From Macrocystis pyrifera (Eukaryota > Sar > Phaeophyceae > Laminariales > Laminariaceae), in NCBI GenBank assembly GCA_031763025.1, contig JASSKH010000016.1:4402001-4466000 (forward strand): a stretch of DNA of 64,000 bases, read 5' to 3'. The notes below the pieces were generated by a model. It was given only the letters and a program-made list of their open reading frames with translations, searched no databases and was not told where the DNA came from. Made by a program: the position numbers and the translations under genes. This document shows, piece by piece, positions 33,924 to 45,895 of the stretch. How positions within the stretch are numbered: position 1 is the stretch's first letter; the number at the start of each line of letters is the position of its first letter.

Positions 33924-36900
33924 ATGGACATCCTCGACGTTGCCCTGTTCGACGAGCCCGAAGGCGTGGCGGCGGCAGTGGCAGCAGCAGAGACAGCCAC
34001 TGCCCGAACGATCGCGCGATGGCTTTTCACGGCCAAGGACGGGCGGGTCATGAAAAAATCCGCTAACAACGCTAGCGTCGGGGCGCTGAAGCAGGCCCTC
34101 CTTGGCAGGGTTCTCCGTGGAGCTATGGATGGGGACAAGGGATCAGCGAAGCGAATATTCGCAACGGCCCTTCTAACGTCAGGCGAGAGCGTGCCGCTTG
34201 ATGAAGACACGTGGGCTTCTCTGATTGTTGGAGGAGGCGGCGGCCGAGAGAGAGTCACGGCCGTGACGGCACTGTTCCCCGTCGACCCAATGGAATCTCG
34301 TCGCGGGTCCCGCCAGAGGGTCGCGTGCGAATACCGAACAAAGGGTGACATCACGGTGGTACCCGCCCGGGTGAGCAGCTCCTTTGCGGTGCCGATGCAA
34401 GCGTCTACAACAACGTGGATCGTTGTGTCTCCCGGCCTCCTGCGAGAAGCGGAGGAAGCCCCAAAGCCTCAAGACCAAGATCAAGACCAGGACCACGAGA
34501 AAAATGCTCCGGCGGGAGGGGGGACAAGCTTGAACGGTCGCTTGGTCTCGAGGGTTAAATCCACGAACCGAGAAGTAGAGGCCAAGCTACGCGGCATCGT
34601 GCAGTGGGTCCAGGAGGTTCGGAGAGTACACGTCCTGAGCATGACCGCCATGTTCACGGTGCTGCCCTCTCCAGGAGCCGGCGCGCCCGGGGTCTGGCTG
34701 GAGCAAGCGCTAGACGTACGGGTGGTGCCGCAGGAAACGAAAATGATGACCACGCCAATTGCTGGTTCTCATAGGATTCCTCCGATGGAGAGAACCTTTC
34801 AAGACTACGCCGGCGAGGGGCAGCACTTGATTGCAAAGCTTGGTCCACCAGGGGGTACGGACACGGAGCGGGCGGACTCGTCGGCGAGCGGACCTCAGCG
34901 CTCGTCGGAGACTGGTGTCAAGCCTAGCAAGGAGAACGAATGGTCGCAAAGGGCTAGGGCCGAAACAGACATGTCGATGCCGACGAAGCGATCTGCGAGC
35001 ATCACCTTTTGTGTCCCCAACAGTGGAACATCGTCTCCAACATTGATGACGACATCTTCCGCAAGTTCCCCTACACTGGACAATAGCATATCTACCGCAG
35101 CTATTCATTCTAGCGCTGTCGCTGCTGCCGCCGCTGCCGATACCCCCGCCGCCAACACCGCCGCCACCGCCGCCGCCCCTCCTAACGCTTTGTTTTCGTC
35201 GATGGGCGAGCAAACAAGGTCAGAACAAAGCGAAGGCGGCGCGGAAAGTGTGCTTCGCCGAGGTAACAGTGCGGGCTCGGAGTTTCCCTTGGCCGCGACC
35301 GCCGATGTCAGGCGTCAGCGAGGACGCTCATTGACTGGGGCGGCAGTTTCGCTTCATGGCCACCGTGCGCTCAAGAGATGTGCCGGCGATTTTTGCGCGT
35401 TTCAAGCACCGTCGGAACTCCCAGCGCAGACGCCGAAACGAGAAAAAGACAGTGGCGATGGCAGGCCCGATGGAGGGGTTGAGCTGGATTGGACCAGCAT
35501 AAGCGCGCCTAAGGAGGGAAGTGCTTTGCTAGAGTTTTCCCGGCCGGCATCGCCCACGGGGCCGCCAAACCAAGGGGAGTCGTTTTCCCTGACGTTTAAA
35601 TCGGTCGGTCTCGCCCGCATGGAGGCCGATCGAGGGCAAGACGGCCATTGGGGAGAGCACCTTCAAAAGTGTTGGCGAGATGGTGTGGGTAGGAGGACCG
35701 GACTGGAAGGGTTGGGCCCGGCGGAGATGTATGAAGAGGTGAGCGGGACTCCGAAAACATCAATCTTTTGTCTGCGAGGACAAGGTTTTCAAATCTTGTT
35801 TGTCGGTCCCAGCGTTGCAGGAGCTTCGGCGACAAGATATTTTTCTACTCTACCTCTACCATGATAATGGAAACTAATAGCACCCTTCCGTTCACAGGCA
35901 GGAGCTCTGCAACATCGAGTCACGCCACTAGAGGAGTGTACCTACCCCCCCCCCCCCCCCCTGCGTGATATCGAGTACACTCCCCCCGCTTGCCCCCCCC
36001 CGAGCGGTAAGAGGGGCGGTAAAGCCGGTAAAAGGCAATGTGAACCAAAAGCTAAACAGTCGCAGCCATTTTTCCATTCTAATGTCAATAGGATCGTTCG
36101 GTTGTCTCGAAGGGAGTGAAGGCGATTTACAGCACTACGGAACAGAGAGCTTTGGCGTTTTGTGGTGATCGGCTGGAGTTTTGTGGTGATCGGCTGGACA
36201 CCACTTTCTCGTTGAGGGCGCAATCTAATCCACATCGTCGTATGCACCAATGTCCTTTCCAAACCGTCTGTTCTATGCCTGGGGACAATACTTTACAGGA
36301 GTTACACCACCACCACCACCATCAACAACAACAACAACAAACATGCGTGAAAGCCTTTCGTGCGTCGGACATATCAGATTCCCATCTCGACGCGTGCTAC
36401 GGTAGGCGTAAGCTATATAACACCCAAAATGTATTAGGCTTCCTCACTTGCGGAACTCCGTACCCCAATACCTGCAGTAGTAGCACCCAAAAGCTGATTT
36501 TTGAGAAAAGCTAAGAGTGCATCTCGAGGAGCAACCCCGAAGTCTATTGAGAGGTACATCACCGGGATTTGTCTTATAGATATATTACAAATGACAGCGG
36601 CTTCAGTCGAGATGTAACGTTCTTCCGTAGTATTGTTACTCCAACGATGTTGGGTTAAAGGAGCCCGGTCAGTCCCAGTGACATATTTTGGCCCAAAAGT
36701 GCTATTGTACCCTTGTCGCAGCAGCTCTTTTCGTTGGTCACTCGTGGCTCAGATATTTCGGGGCTGATACATCCCTGATAGGAGTTCATTGCACGATGTA
36801 GAGGAGGTTTTCCGGATGAGATCACTATGGCACAAATCTTGCGCACGTGTCTTTGCCGGGTGGCATCTGTGTGATACGGTCCTCACACAACATATCATAG

Positions 36901-39900
36901 CGGCTAGCGTGGGATCTAGATCACGATTTAGTTCAGGATCTGATCTAGATCATGATTTAGATCATGATTTAGATCGTGATATATCCGGTGTGTCCAACGT
37001 TTTGCGCGTTCCGTCTACAGTCAGGAAGTCCGCAGCACCACGAATTAAAACAGAACCTTACGCTAAGCGGCACTGAACCAGTCCTCGTTAAACGCGATCC
37101 GATTCGACGTCCAACCCTCCCCCCCTTTCACACCGTCTGCTCTGGGGCAACAACAGCGTGTCCCGATGTCGACTTATTTTCGCAACTTATCGTCTTTTCG
37201 CAGGTTTCTGTGTGTCAGTCGTGCTACGACGTCTACCGACGACTGGATAAGCTGCGAGACGATAGTACCCGTGGCGGTGTTCGAGGATCGGGCGGAATCG
37301 ACGCTCTTGCGATGGTCGCGAGCGGGAGGCGCGCGGCCGCCGTAGAGATCGGCGCGGCAACGCTGAACGCAGAGGTGACAGCGATGCTGCGGGACGTGCA
37401 CGCAAGAACAGGGAAGTCGGGAAACGACGCAAGTATAATCTGGCGAAGGCGGTTAAGGTATGAAATTACCAAGGCTCTCACGAGTCATGATTGGACCTAC
37501 GGGTTGGGTCAGGATTTTTTTGTATCTCACGGGTCGGGTCGGGTCGCGTCGACTCGGGTCGACTCGGGTCAAGTCAGGAGGTTTTCGAACTCTCACGGGT
37601 CGGGTCTGGTCGGGTCACCCTTACCCGACCCGACTCGACCCGAACTGACTCGCGAGGCTTGACCCGACTCGTGAACAGCGCCAACGACAGTGACTGCACT
37701 ATATGTTGGAACATTATCATAGCTAAATAACCTGCCCTTGCACACAAGCACTCGTAGTGTACGTAGCCCGCACACAAACACGGATTAGCACGGCAACAGT
37801 ACAGGGCACGTGGCAGCACTTAGTAAAACTCGGAAGTCAGAAACTTTCACACGTTGGACATATCACGATCTATCTGATCTGCCTATAGTAGATCATCTAG
37901 ATCCTATATAGATTACCTGCCGCTATGAGTCGCTGTGCAGGAGATGCATAGTACAGCTCCAATCCGGGAATGATGCCCTGGATCATGCAGACTATTCGGC
38001 TCCCACCCCGCAAGATGGGCTAGACTATACAGATCATGCGGGTCAGTCCGCCCTGTATCTATAGATCATGAAGTGGAGATCGGTGACCTTGTCCAAATGT
38101 CGTGGAAACTTTGGCTCGGCTTTTGCAAGGAACGTACTTGCAAGAGAATCTCTTCTTCAAATGTTGGGGTTAGTGCAGGGCGCACCCTCCCCCAAAATAT
38201 GAAATGTTAACAAACGCAGGAATGAACACGAGTCTGGCCCATAACAAGAGTTTTTTGAGTGGTATCGAGCACTATAAACCGCTATGGACGGATATATAAG
38301 TACCGTTGGGCTACAAAGATGAGGGCCAAACGGCCCTTGCATCTCCGTCCGGACGGGAACCTGGTATCGAATACCTGACGCTTAACGTAAAAAGGGCGTT
38401 TGAGAATAACCTGGCTGGGTTGGGGTTCTTGTAGTCTGTTTCCCATATAGTAGCAATCCCAACGCATGAAAAATTAATTGTTGTGGGAAAAAGTGACCCA
38501 AAAGATGTTTCTAAATAGAAGTAATATTGGGCTGGGTAACTCTGTTCTGGGTAACTCTGTTCTATGAAGCAATATGTCTCACGTGCAAGATGACGTATGA
38601 CCTTCTCTTTGTATAGCACACCGGTGTTACTGAAGCACGAGCCCCGTATGCAAGTACGACCCCCCCCCCCAGCCCGTATGCAACGTTTCGACCCCCCCCC
38701 CCGCATGATAATGAGTACACCCCCCCCCCCCTATATTATATACCTGGTATATTATAAGTTGGGTTGGCGTCGGTTGGGGACGACGCTGTAAAAAGCGCCT
38801 CTCACTGCGTGAGCTAGACAACCAGCGTAGCCTTCTTTTTTACGGGAACGATGGCTGGCGGTCGAGTTAGATCATTTTTGTGCGGGGAGAACCCTAACTC
38901 CGTACAAGGAGGATGATCGTATCACGTAGTGTGTGTATGGTAAGGCACCCACGAGGCAGTCACATAATAAACCCATTGCTGTCTCTGGAAGTGACCGCAT
39001 CAGAAAATAGTCAAGTCATTGACGATGACGCTGTTATCCATATGCAGGAAAACCCGCCTCCGAAGCGGTTCTTAGGAGGATGCAGCTCACCCTTCATGCG
39101 ACTCGCCGAACATAACACAGCGCTTCGCGCTTGGTGCAAGCAATGTGAGCCTGGTCGGTGAAAACCCGACGTGCTCCGTGCCAGCATTGTAGGGATGCGA
39201 GGGTCTATGATAATGAGTACATCCCCCTCCCGCCGCGACCGCCGTCCCTCCGTCGTGCTCCCCAGCAAGAGCAAGAGCGGCCACGAAATCGAGTGCGCCA
39301 CGGCGCAAAGCCAGGCAATCCTTACGAATCGGCTATCCCGACCAAAACCACAGGCACAGCAGACGACTGACGAAGAGTTCGTGTGCCCTCGGATTCCCAA
39401 GAGGCGAGTGAGGAGCCAGGGCGGCACCGAGGAGTACACACATAGCCACTTCCAGCGGCGCTCGAGCGCCCCGTGCGGCTTGCCCGCGCTGATGCGCCGC
39501 GGTGGCGATCCCACGACTCGCGGCGCTCCGTGGGAACAGATGGGGCCAATCAGCCGACACAGCGAGGAGGAGGGCGTCGATATTGGCGGAGTCCTTCCTC
39601 ATGGAACGCCACGGCGGACGGCGTGGCCGTTTCATCGAAACGCCCCTGGAGATGAAACCCCTGCAGACGGTTCGGACAATGGAGTTGTCCCCCGCCGGTG
39701 CAACATCAACACGGAGCCTTCCGGCGGCGGTGGCGGTGGTGGCGACGGTGGCGGCGGTCTTAGCAGTGGCGGCGGCGGTGGCGACGGTGATGGCGGAGGT
39801 GGTGGTGGAGTTAGCGGTAGCGTCGGCGCAGACAGCGGTAGTGGTAGCGGTGGCGGCGGCGAGCCGAGCGACCGCGGGTCAAGGGCAACCATCTGCGCGA

Positions 39901-40926
39901 TCGAGGCCATGCTGAAGGCGGGGAGCGACAGCTACCTCCCGGCTTGCGCCCGCGACTTGCCCGAGGCGGCGGATGTTCTCGGACCCAGGCCAATACTGCC
40001 CTCCGGGTTGAATAGAGAAAAGGGAGCAGAGAGACCCCAATATAACGCTGGGAATCATGGCAGGCGATCGAGACGACGGGACAAGAACAGAGCGAGGGGG
40101 GGTGATCGATCCCCTGGTTCAGTCGGCGCGGGGGATCGTCCGACTCAGGAAGGGGCGGAGGTGGAATCGCCGCGAAAAACATCGGGCAGGTCAAGGACGG
40201 AGAGAGCAGAGGAAAGGTTTTTGCATCCGTGGCAGCGGGCCCTCGAGGCCAACAAGAGAGCCGCTGCCGCCGCCCCGGAAGGAGAAGAGCGCGAAACCAC
40301 ACTGGCGACAGAACAGCGACGCAGGCGGGATGCACGAGGGGCGGCGACGGCGTCGCAAGGCTGTCGGATGGCGGGCAAGCGGGTCGCTGAGCGCCTGGGT
40401 CGACACCACCACCACCACCAACGCAACCGTCGCCGCAACCCAAAACGACGATCTCGTCGAAACGACAACGGCAACACCGGAGGAGAGGACGCGGGACTTA
40501 TTCCCGCCGAAGGGAGCATTCAAGATGGCACGCGGTTGAGGGGTCGAGAGACTGGGGAACCTCAGGGTGGCATCTACGCCAACGTAGACTCCCCGCGCGA
40601 GTACGCACACACAAGCGGAGGAGATACCGCTGACGGAAAAGCTAACGCTCATGCTACCGCCTGCGCTAACGCTAACCCCAACGCTGCTGCCGCTGCAACC
40701 GGCAACGATTGCCTTCACCAGATGCGAGACGCCCTCGGCTGGGCGCGAAAAAACGCTCGGCGCGCTTGTGAAGCGGCTGAGAGACGGAGGCGTCGCTGTA
40801 CAAGGCGCGCCGGCAACGGTTTGGGGCCAAAGCGTGGGAGGTTGTGAGACTGGTGAACGAAATTCGGAGACGGTTAGCGGCATTCGAAGACGAAGGCGTA
40901 ACTCTAGGTATGGAAAATGAACGTTC

Positions 40927-40963
<37 letters not shown>

Positions 40964-42915
40964 CAGCTGCGGCTGCTGCTGCAGGTCAAAATGCTAAGTT
41001 TACTTCTCTACGGTCGAAATGTGACGCCGCCTGTGACTCGTTTGAGGCCGAATTCGGCCGATTGATCGACCAACTCACGGTGACTGCCAGGAAACACATC
41101 CGCTACCCGGAGGACCCACCTCTTGTTGGTGCCGGAGGTAGCAGCTGCGCCACGACCTCCAGGGAGGGGAAAAAGGACCGACCTGTCGGTGACGTCTTCG
41201 GGCAACCGGCCGGGGATGCTCTTTCGGCGCTGCTGCTGCCACCAACCCCAAAAATAGCCGCTGGAACAGCAAGCGCGTCAAGCTTCGGCCTGTGCCCCTC
41301 GTGTTTGACTCTGCCCGTGGTAAGGCGATGCCTGGACTGTGACGGCAGCCACGCGAACAGGGACAGATGTGCCGGATGCTTCGCTAGAGACCACCGCGAC
41401 GCCAGCCGGCGCAACCACCGGTTTCTACGCATCAGCGATGGCGGTGGCGGTGGCGGGGGCGGCGGGCGGTAGCAATGGTAGCAATGGTAGCGACGGTAGC
41501 AACGGTACCGGAGAGACGGGAAGCGCCCCCTTACAATTACAGGGTGGCGCTGGAAGGGGAGATGGAGGGAAGGGGGCGGCTACGCATCAAACACGTCGGA
41601 CCGAAAACCCCAATGGTTCCGCGCGGTGTCCGGGGTGCGGTGACCTTTCAGTCGCTCGTCGCTGTCGAGATTGCCGCGTCGATGCGTGCGCCGCGTGTCA
41701 CTTCTTGGCTCACCGGTCTCCTAGTAGACAGGCCCACGTGACGGAGTTCATAGGGGAAGCGGCGGTAGCAATGCAGGAAGCACTCCATTTACGGACCGAA
41801 GGTGGCAGCAGAATAAGCGGAGACAATGTGGGCGGGGCGGGGATGGCGCCCTCTCCGCGAAGCTCGCCGTCTAAATCTGCACGCAACGTAGGCGGCGGTG
41901 ACAGTAGTGATATCGTTAGCAATCGCGTCAAGCTAGGGGGGGTAAACGGGGTATTTGGGAAATATGCGGCGCAATCGTTGGCTGAGGTACGACGGGGCAT
42001 CGAAGCCCCGGTGGTCCCGCCGCTTGTTTCTGATTCGTCGACGCGTTTCCGGCCTCCTTTTTGCGGTTCGTCGGGCAGGAGTCTAGACCTGGCAAGCAAT
42101 AAAGGATTTCGGTCGGAGGAATCGCCTGGGGGGGGGGGGGTAGAGGTAGTGGTGGTTCGTTAGAGGGTGGGAAGCGAGATCCTGCTGAAGGGGGAGGAGG
42201 AGGACGACACACTCGTGGTAGTGATCACGAGGAAGGGGTGGATATCGAACTTAGTAATCGAGACCATGATGCATTGGACGGAGTTTGTGAAGGGGAAGAA
42301 AACGGTATCGGAAGTGCAGCAGGCTTTCCGAACGTTAGCAGGAGAGGAGGCGAAGGGCGCCGCGGGTATTGGGGTGGTAGCTGTGAGGAAGGAGGGGAAA
42401 GCGAAGCGAACGAAGCAAGCGAAGTCGCAGCAATGTTCCCGGAAATTCACACGGCGGAAATAACCAAGGCGAGCGATGATCCCACGAACCTTGGCGATGG
42501 TGGGCATGGACACGGGGGGGGCAAGGCCGGCAGTTGCGACAAAGGAGGGGGGGGGAACGAAACTGCCGAGGACAAGGAAAATGAAACAGTCGACGAACCG
42601 CACGAGGAGGAAGAAGCTGATGATGCCACGGACGGTGTCGCTCGTTCTGCTAAGGACGGCGATGATGAAGGCGGAGGGCGCAGACGCGGCGGCAGTCGAA
42701 AACCGAGGGAAGTGAACGAGAACGGCGCTGGGGGGCTGGAGAAAGTCGATAGGGGGGACAGAGCGGCCGAAAAAGCTGATGAGACGAACGGCGTCGCTCC
42801 TTTTGCTGAGAATGAACGCGATGCTGAAGGCGGGGGGAACAGCAGCGGAGGCAGCATTGGAGGACGAGGGGGCGTGGGTGGGGACGACGATGCAAGACCG
42901 GAGGAAGTCGGGTAG
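33924..42915 (+). CDS. Large low-complexity protein with two B-box-like zinc fingers (multi-exon, not fully resolved)
   Basis: No known ortholog recognised. Exon 1, 33924-35738 (605 codons from MDILDVALFDEP; the frame is open further upstream), ends AEMYEE and joins in phase 0 to 37204-37457 (VCQSCYDVYRRLD, a possible Cys-pair motif). That joins in phase 2 to an exon starting at 39266, open to about 40,840 and rich in Gly, Arg and His. A coiled-coil-like piece (VRLVNEIRRRLAAFEDEG) ends at 40907. A 77-bp intron (40908-40984) then carries the CAG run, and coding resumes at 40985. B-box 1 (CPSCL..CLDC..CAGC..DH..H) lies at about 41,290-41,420. B-box 2 (CPGCG..CRDC..CAACH..H) lies at about 41,630-41,735 in another frame, so a small intron or indel separates them. 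An acidic tail continues to about 42,915 in a frame changed at a run of 13 G. B-boxes mediate protein contacts. Joins after 40,840 are uncertain. Confidence 0.6.
36895..36998. mobile_element. GATC-rich family, fragment
   Basis: A run of GATCTAGATCATGATTTA repeats ending GTGTCCAACG. Only one end of the family is present, in an intron of the B-box gene. Confidence 0.5.
37469..37686. mobile_element. GGGTC-rich hAT-like non-autonomous element
   Basis: Dense GGGTCGGGTC repeats with diverged inverted ends AGGCTCTCACGAGTC and GACTCGTGAACAGCG. It lies just after the second exon of the B-box gene. Confidence 0.5.
37855..38100 (+). mobile_element. GATC-rich family, copy 2
   Basis: Starts ACGTTGGACATATCACGATC and ends at the GGTGACCTTGTCC stretch. 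Shares the GTAGATCATCTAGATCCT and CAGATCATGCGG blocks with the other copies. Confidence 0.6.
38700..38731 (+). mobile_element. Family A terminal fragment
   Basis: Only GCATGATAATGAGTACA plus poly(C), about 17 bp of the element. Confidence 0.5.
38918..39235 (+). mobile_element. Family A element ending at a splice acceptor
   Basis: Near full length from ATCGTATCACGTAGTGTG to AATGAGTACATCCCCCTCCC. The C-rich tail runs into the pyrimidine tract of the acceptor at 39,265 in the B-box gene. It lacks about 25 bp before the terminus. Confidence 0.75.
40930..40984. repeat. (CAG)n run inside a 77-bp intron
   Basis: CAG and CAA units, then CTG units, lead into the acceptor. Reading through gives poly-Gln, but splicing 40908-40984 gives the frame that carries the zinc fingers. 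Confidence 0.7.
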
Positions 42916-43708
42916 GGTGGAGGGGGAAGCCGATAAGAAGGAGGACGCGGCCGGCAGCGCGTCATGTTCTGCGACCAGCGAAGGCAGCGAAGAAGACACT
43001 GAGGACGAAGGAATGGTAAGGGCCGAGCGGTTCGTGTTTCGACCCTTGCATATCGTCTTGGAAAAAATAAAATGTAGTCTTTAGATATTTTCACAGTAGG
43101 GTGGGGAACTTGCTGGCTATTCTGATGTTGCAACGGGAACTATGGGTTAAATTGACACACGACAAGAATTTTGCACGTGGAGGTGTGGTGAGCTTAAGCT
43201 TTATTTTTATCAATCCTCCGGAGGATTAAAAAAATCAAAAATGCTTATACACATATTGTGTATTTCTGTATCTGTGCAATCAATGCGACAGTACGAGACA
43301 GCACTTCAGAAGTTGGGAGTCAACACAATGAGTTCCGGTGCTGCCCTTTCGAACAGAGCTCGGTGACATGCGAGGAGGCAGGACGTCAAAAACCAAATAT
43401 GGCGATCCCCGGTAGTACGTACGTAGGGAAACACTGCGTCTCAAGTACTGTAAAACTATCCAAGAAACACAACATCAGCCGCCGACGGAAAGTCAAGCAC
43501 TGCTAGCTACTGCTATGTCCCTAAATGCGGTGAGCATCTATGTTGAATATATACACAAGAGGTCCTTATATTGAGGGAGACGATGGTGATAGTAAAAAAT
43601 GTTCAGGTCTCCGCCCGCACTAAAAATACTACCACATGCTGACAATGGCAAGCGGCCCACTGAGTTGTAAATCCGGAGTCGGTGTGTTATTGAACAATTA
43701 CACTACTA
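42916..43708. other. 3' flank of the B-box gene
   Basis: AATAAA at 43,066 and the palindromic TCCTCCGGAGGA at 43,216. Nothing else recognised. Confidence 0.5.
43066..43071 (+). terminator. AATAAA polyadenylation-signal-like hexamer
   Basis: AATAAA about 150 bp after the end of the acidic tail frame of the B-box gene. Position fits a 3' UTR; the signal's use in this organism is not established here. Confidence 0.35.
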
Positions 43709-43813
43709 TTACGGGGGTCCATAGTTAATAGGACCTATGGTATACATAAAAACCTATATATTTAACTATTTTTACTAACAATATTTGGTCATATTTACTA
43801 TGGACCCCCGTAA
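43709..43813. mobile_element. TA MITE, copy 11
   Basis: TA-flanked; TTACGGGGGTCCATAG to ATGGACCCCCGTAA. Same subfamily as copy 10. Confidence 0.85.
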
Positions 43814-43899
43814 TAGTCATCGATGTTAATCCAATCAACCGAATAATTCTCAGCCATCATGTTTACTTGTTGCATGGTGTCACATAAACCACCAGCAAA

Positions 43900-44720
43900 A
43901 ATGTCAAGTTGGCGTCGCCGTATCGCTTGGGTTTCCAACGATTCCCTGTCGTTTGAGAATATAACGGTCCCCTATGGCTTGAGTTTTGACGGATCCTTGT
44001 CGCTTAGGACTTTTAAGGTCACCTACGAACTTCGTGTCGCTTAGATATCTAACGGCCCCTTACCGCCTGGATTTATGACTGTCTCATATCGCCTAATTAT
44101 CTGACAGCTTCCTATTGGTTGGAAATATAATGTTCCCCATCACTTGGATTTCTGTCGGTCCGCTATTGCTTGCAAAATCATGCCGGTTCCCTATCGCTTG
44201 GATTTCGAACGGTCCCGTATCGCTTAGATTTTGAACGGTCCCCTAGCGGCTGGATATCTAACGAACCCCTACCACTTGGATGTCTAACGAACCTTCGTCG
44301 CTTGGATCTCCAACGGTCTCCTTGCGCTTGGATATCTAGCGGTTCCCTATCGCTTGAATACCTAACGGGTTACCAGGTATTATCGTTTGGGTTCCCAGTG
44401 GTCCCCTGACGCTTCAATATCTGATGATCCCTTACGGTTTGAATATCTAACGGGCCCTTATGGCTTGGAGTTTAGGTAGCGTCCCCCTAAAGCTTGGAGA
44501 TCTAACGGGTCAATATCGCTTGGATTTTCATCGGTCCCCTATCGCTTGGATTTCTAACGGCTCTCTACGGCTTGAACTTCTAACGGTCCCCTACCGGTTG
44601 GAAGTCCACTTTTTTCTGTTCACTTCGATTTTGTGACGGCTCCTTGTCGCTTGGACTCCCAGCGTGCCCCTATCGCTTTGAATGTTAACGGCTTCCTCTC
44701 TCTAGAACTTCTGACGGTCC
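43900..44720 (+). repeat. ~33-bp satellite upstream of the SQ/TP ORF
   Basis: About 24 diverged units of CCCTATCGCTTGGATTTCTA then ACGGT. One unit carries a TACCAGGTA insert at 44,371. Confidence 0.85.
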
Positions 44721-45633
44721 TCCATCGCGCCGCCCCCGTGTCGCCTGCGTTGTCCACCACCCCTGTAAACCGGTACACACGAAAATACCGACGACCAAGC
44801 AGATGTGGAGTCCCTTGAACATCGCCACGGTAGGCTTGGACGTTATAGCCAGTGAGGACGAAGACGATCAAGCGTCGTCCGTATCACATCAGTTGTTGTG
44901 CACGCCGCATAATGAGGTGGTCGACGAAAATGTCGACGACGATGATGGCGTCCCGACCAGCCAGGAAGAAGACGACCAAGCGCCATGCTTGTCACAGCTG
45001 CGCACACCACGTGAGAGGATGACTGGCAATCACACTGACGTCTCGGCCAGTCAGAAGGAAGACGACCAAGTGTCACCCTTTTCACAGCCGTTGTGCACAC
45101 CACGCAAGGGGGTTCATGCCAATGGCGATGGTCTCTCGACCACTCAGGACGAAGACGACCTAGCGCCATCTTTGCCACAGACTGGCACGCCGCGACGAAA
45201 GGAGATCGGTGGCAACGACGATGACGTCTCGGCCTGCCAGGAGGAAGACGACCAAGCGTCGCCCTTGTCACAGCACCTGTTGTGCACACCGCGCAAGAAG
45301 ATCGACAAAAACGACAATGATAGTATCCCGGCCAGCCAAGAGGAAGGCGACCACACGTCTCCCGCGACACCGCAGCTGTGCACGCCACGCAAGGAGCCCG
45401 ACGACAAGGGCAGTAGTTTCCGCCTCTCGTACAGTCTGAAGGAAGGCCAGATATCACCCGGGCTACAAGCGTGCGTACCCCGCCAGGAAGACGGCGACAA
45501 TGCCAACGACTACGACTATTGCCTCTCGGCCATTCAAGAGGAAGACCAGGCACTATCCCGTGTCACAAGTGTGGACCCCACGCAAGGAGAACGAGGCCAA
45601 CAACGAGCAGGAATAGGAGGCGGTGCCGGGTAG
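44689..45633 (+). CDS. SQ/TP-rich tandem-repeat protein (hypothetical)
   Basis: Open frame after a stop at 44686-44688, first Met at 44803, stop at 45631. The Met-to-stop product has 276 residues and is built of about eight imperfect units of 31-34 residues. The unit core is SQEEDDQASPLSQ, then LCTPRK, then an Asp/Asn-rich spacer. Units differ at many third codon positions while SQ, EEDDQ and TPRK persist, which suggests selection on protein (read by eye, not calculated). The known meaning of the motifs: SQ suits ATM/ATR-type kinases, TPxK suits cyclin-dependent kinases, and acidic SQ/TP clusters occur in checkpoint and DNA-repair adaptors. No catalytic domain is visible. A 33-bp satellite lies directly upstream and a family A element follows 30 bp downstream, so an expanded non-coding repeat remains possible. 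It could be one exon of a larger gene. Confidence 0.45.
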   Translation, partial: RLPLSRTSDGPPSRRPRVACVVHHPCKPVHTKIPTTKQMWSPLNIATVGLDVIASEDEDDQASSVSHQLLCTPHNEVVDENVDDDDGVPTSQEEDDQAPCLSQLRTPRERMTGNHTDVSASQKEDDQVSPFSQPLCTPRKGVHANGDGLSTTQDEDDLAPSLPQTGTPRRKEIGGNDDDVSACQEEDDQASPLSQHLLCTPRKKIDKNDNDSIPASQEEGDHTSPATPQLCTPRKEPDDKGSSFRLSYSLKEGQISPGLQACVPRQEDGDNANDYDYCLSAIQEEDQALSRVTSVDPTQGERGQQRAGIGGGAG

Positions 45634-45659
45634 GATACGGGCTCCACCTCTAGAGAACG

Positions 45660-45895
45660 AGGGGGGGGGGGAAGGGGGCGTGTGCCCATGTCATGCATGG
45701 CCGTAGTCGTACGACCATATACCCTCGCATCCCTACAATCCCGAGACGGAGAACGTCGGGTTTTCACCGACCAGGCAAGACAGTGCTTGCACCAAGCGCG
45801 AAGCGCCGTGAGTTGTTGGGCGAGTCGCATGAAGGGTGAGCGGCATCCTACTAAACACCGGAGGTGTAGTGGAACATCTTGCATCGGGGGGAGGG
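45660..45895 (-). mobile_element. Family A element after the SQ/TP ORF
   Basis: G run at 45,661-45,680, then GTCATGCATGGCCGTAGTCG and the usual body. The 5' part is truncated near 45,890. Confidence 0.7.

Noticed and set aside
39333-40883. Long Pro/Ser/Arg frames on the minus strand opposite the B-box gene
   Set aside because: Shadows of the GC-rich plus-strand exon; no splice or domain evidence.
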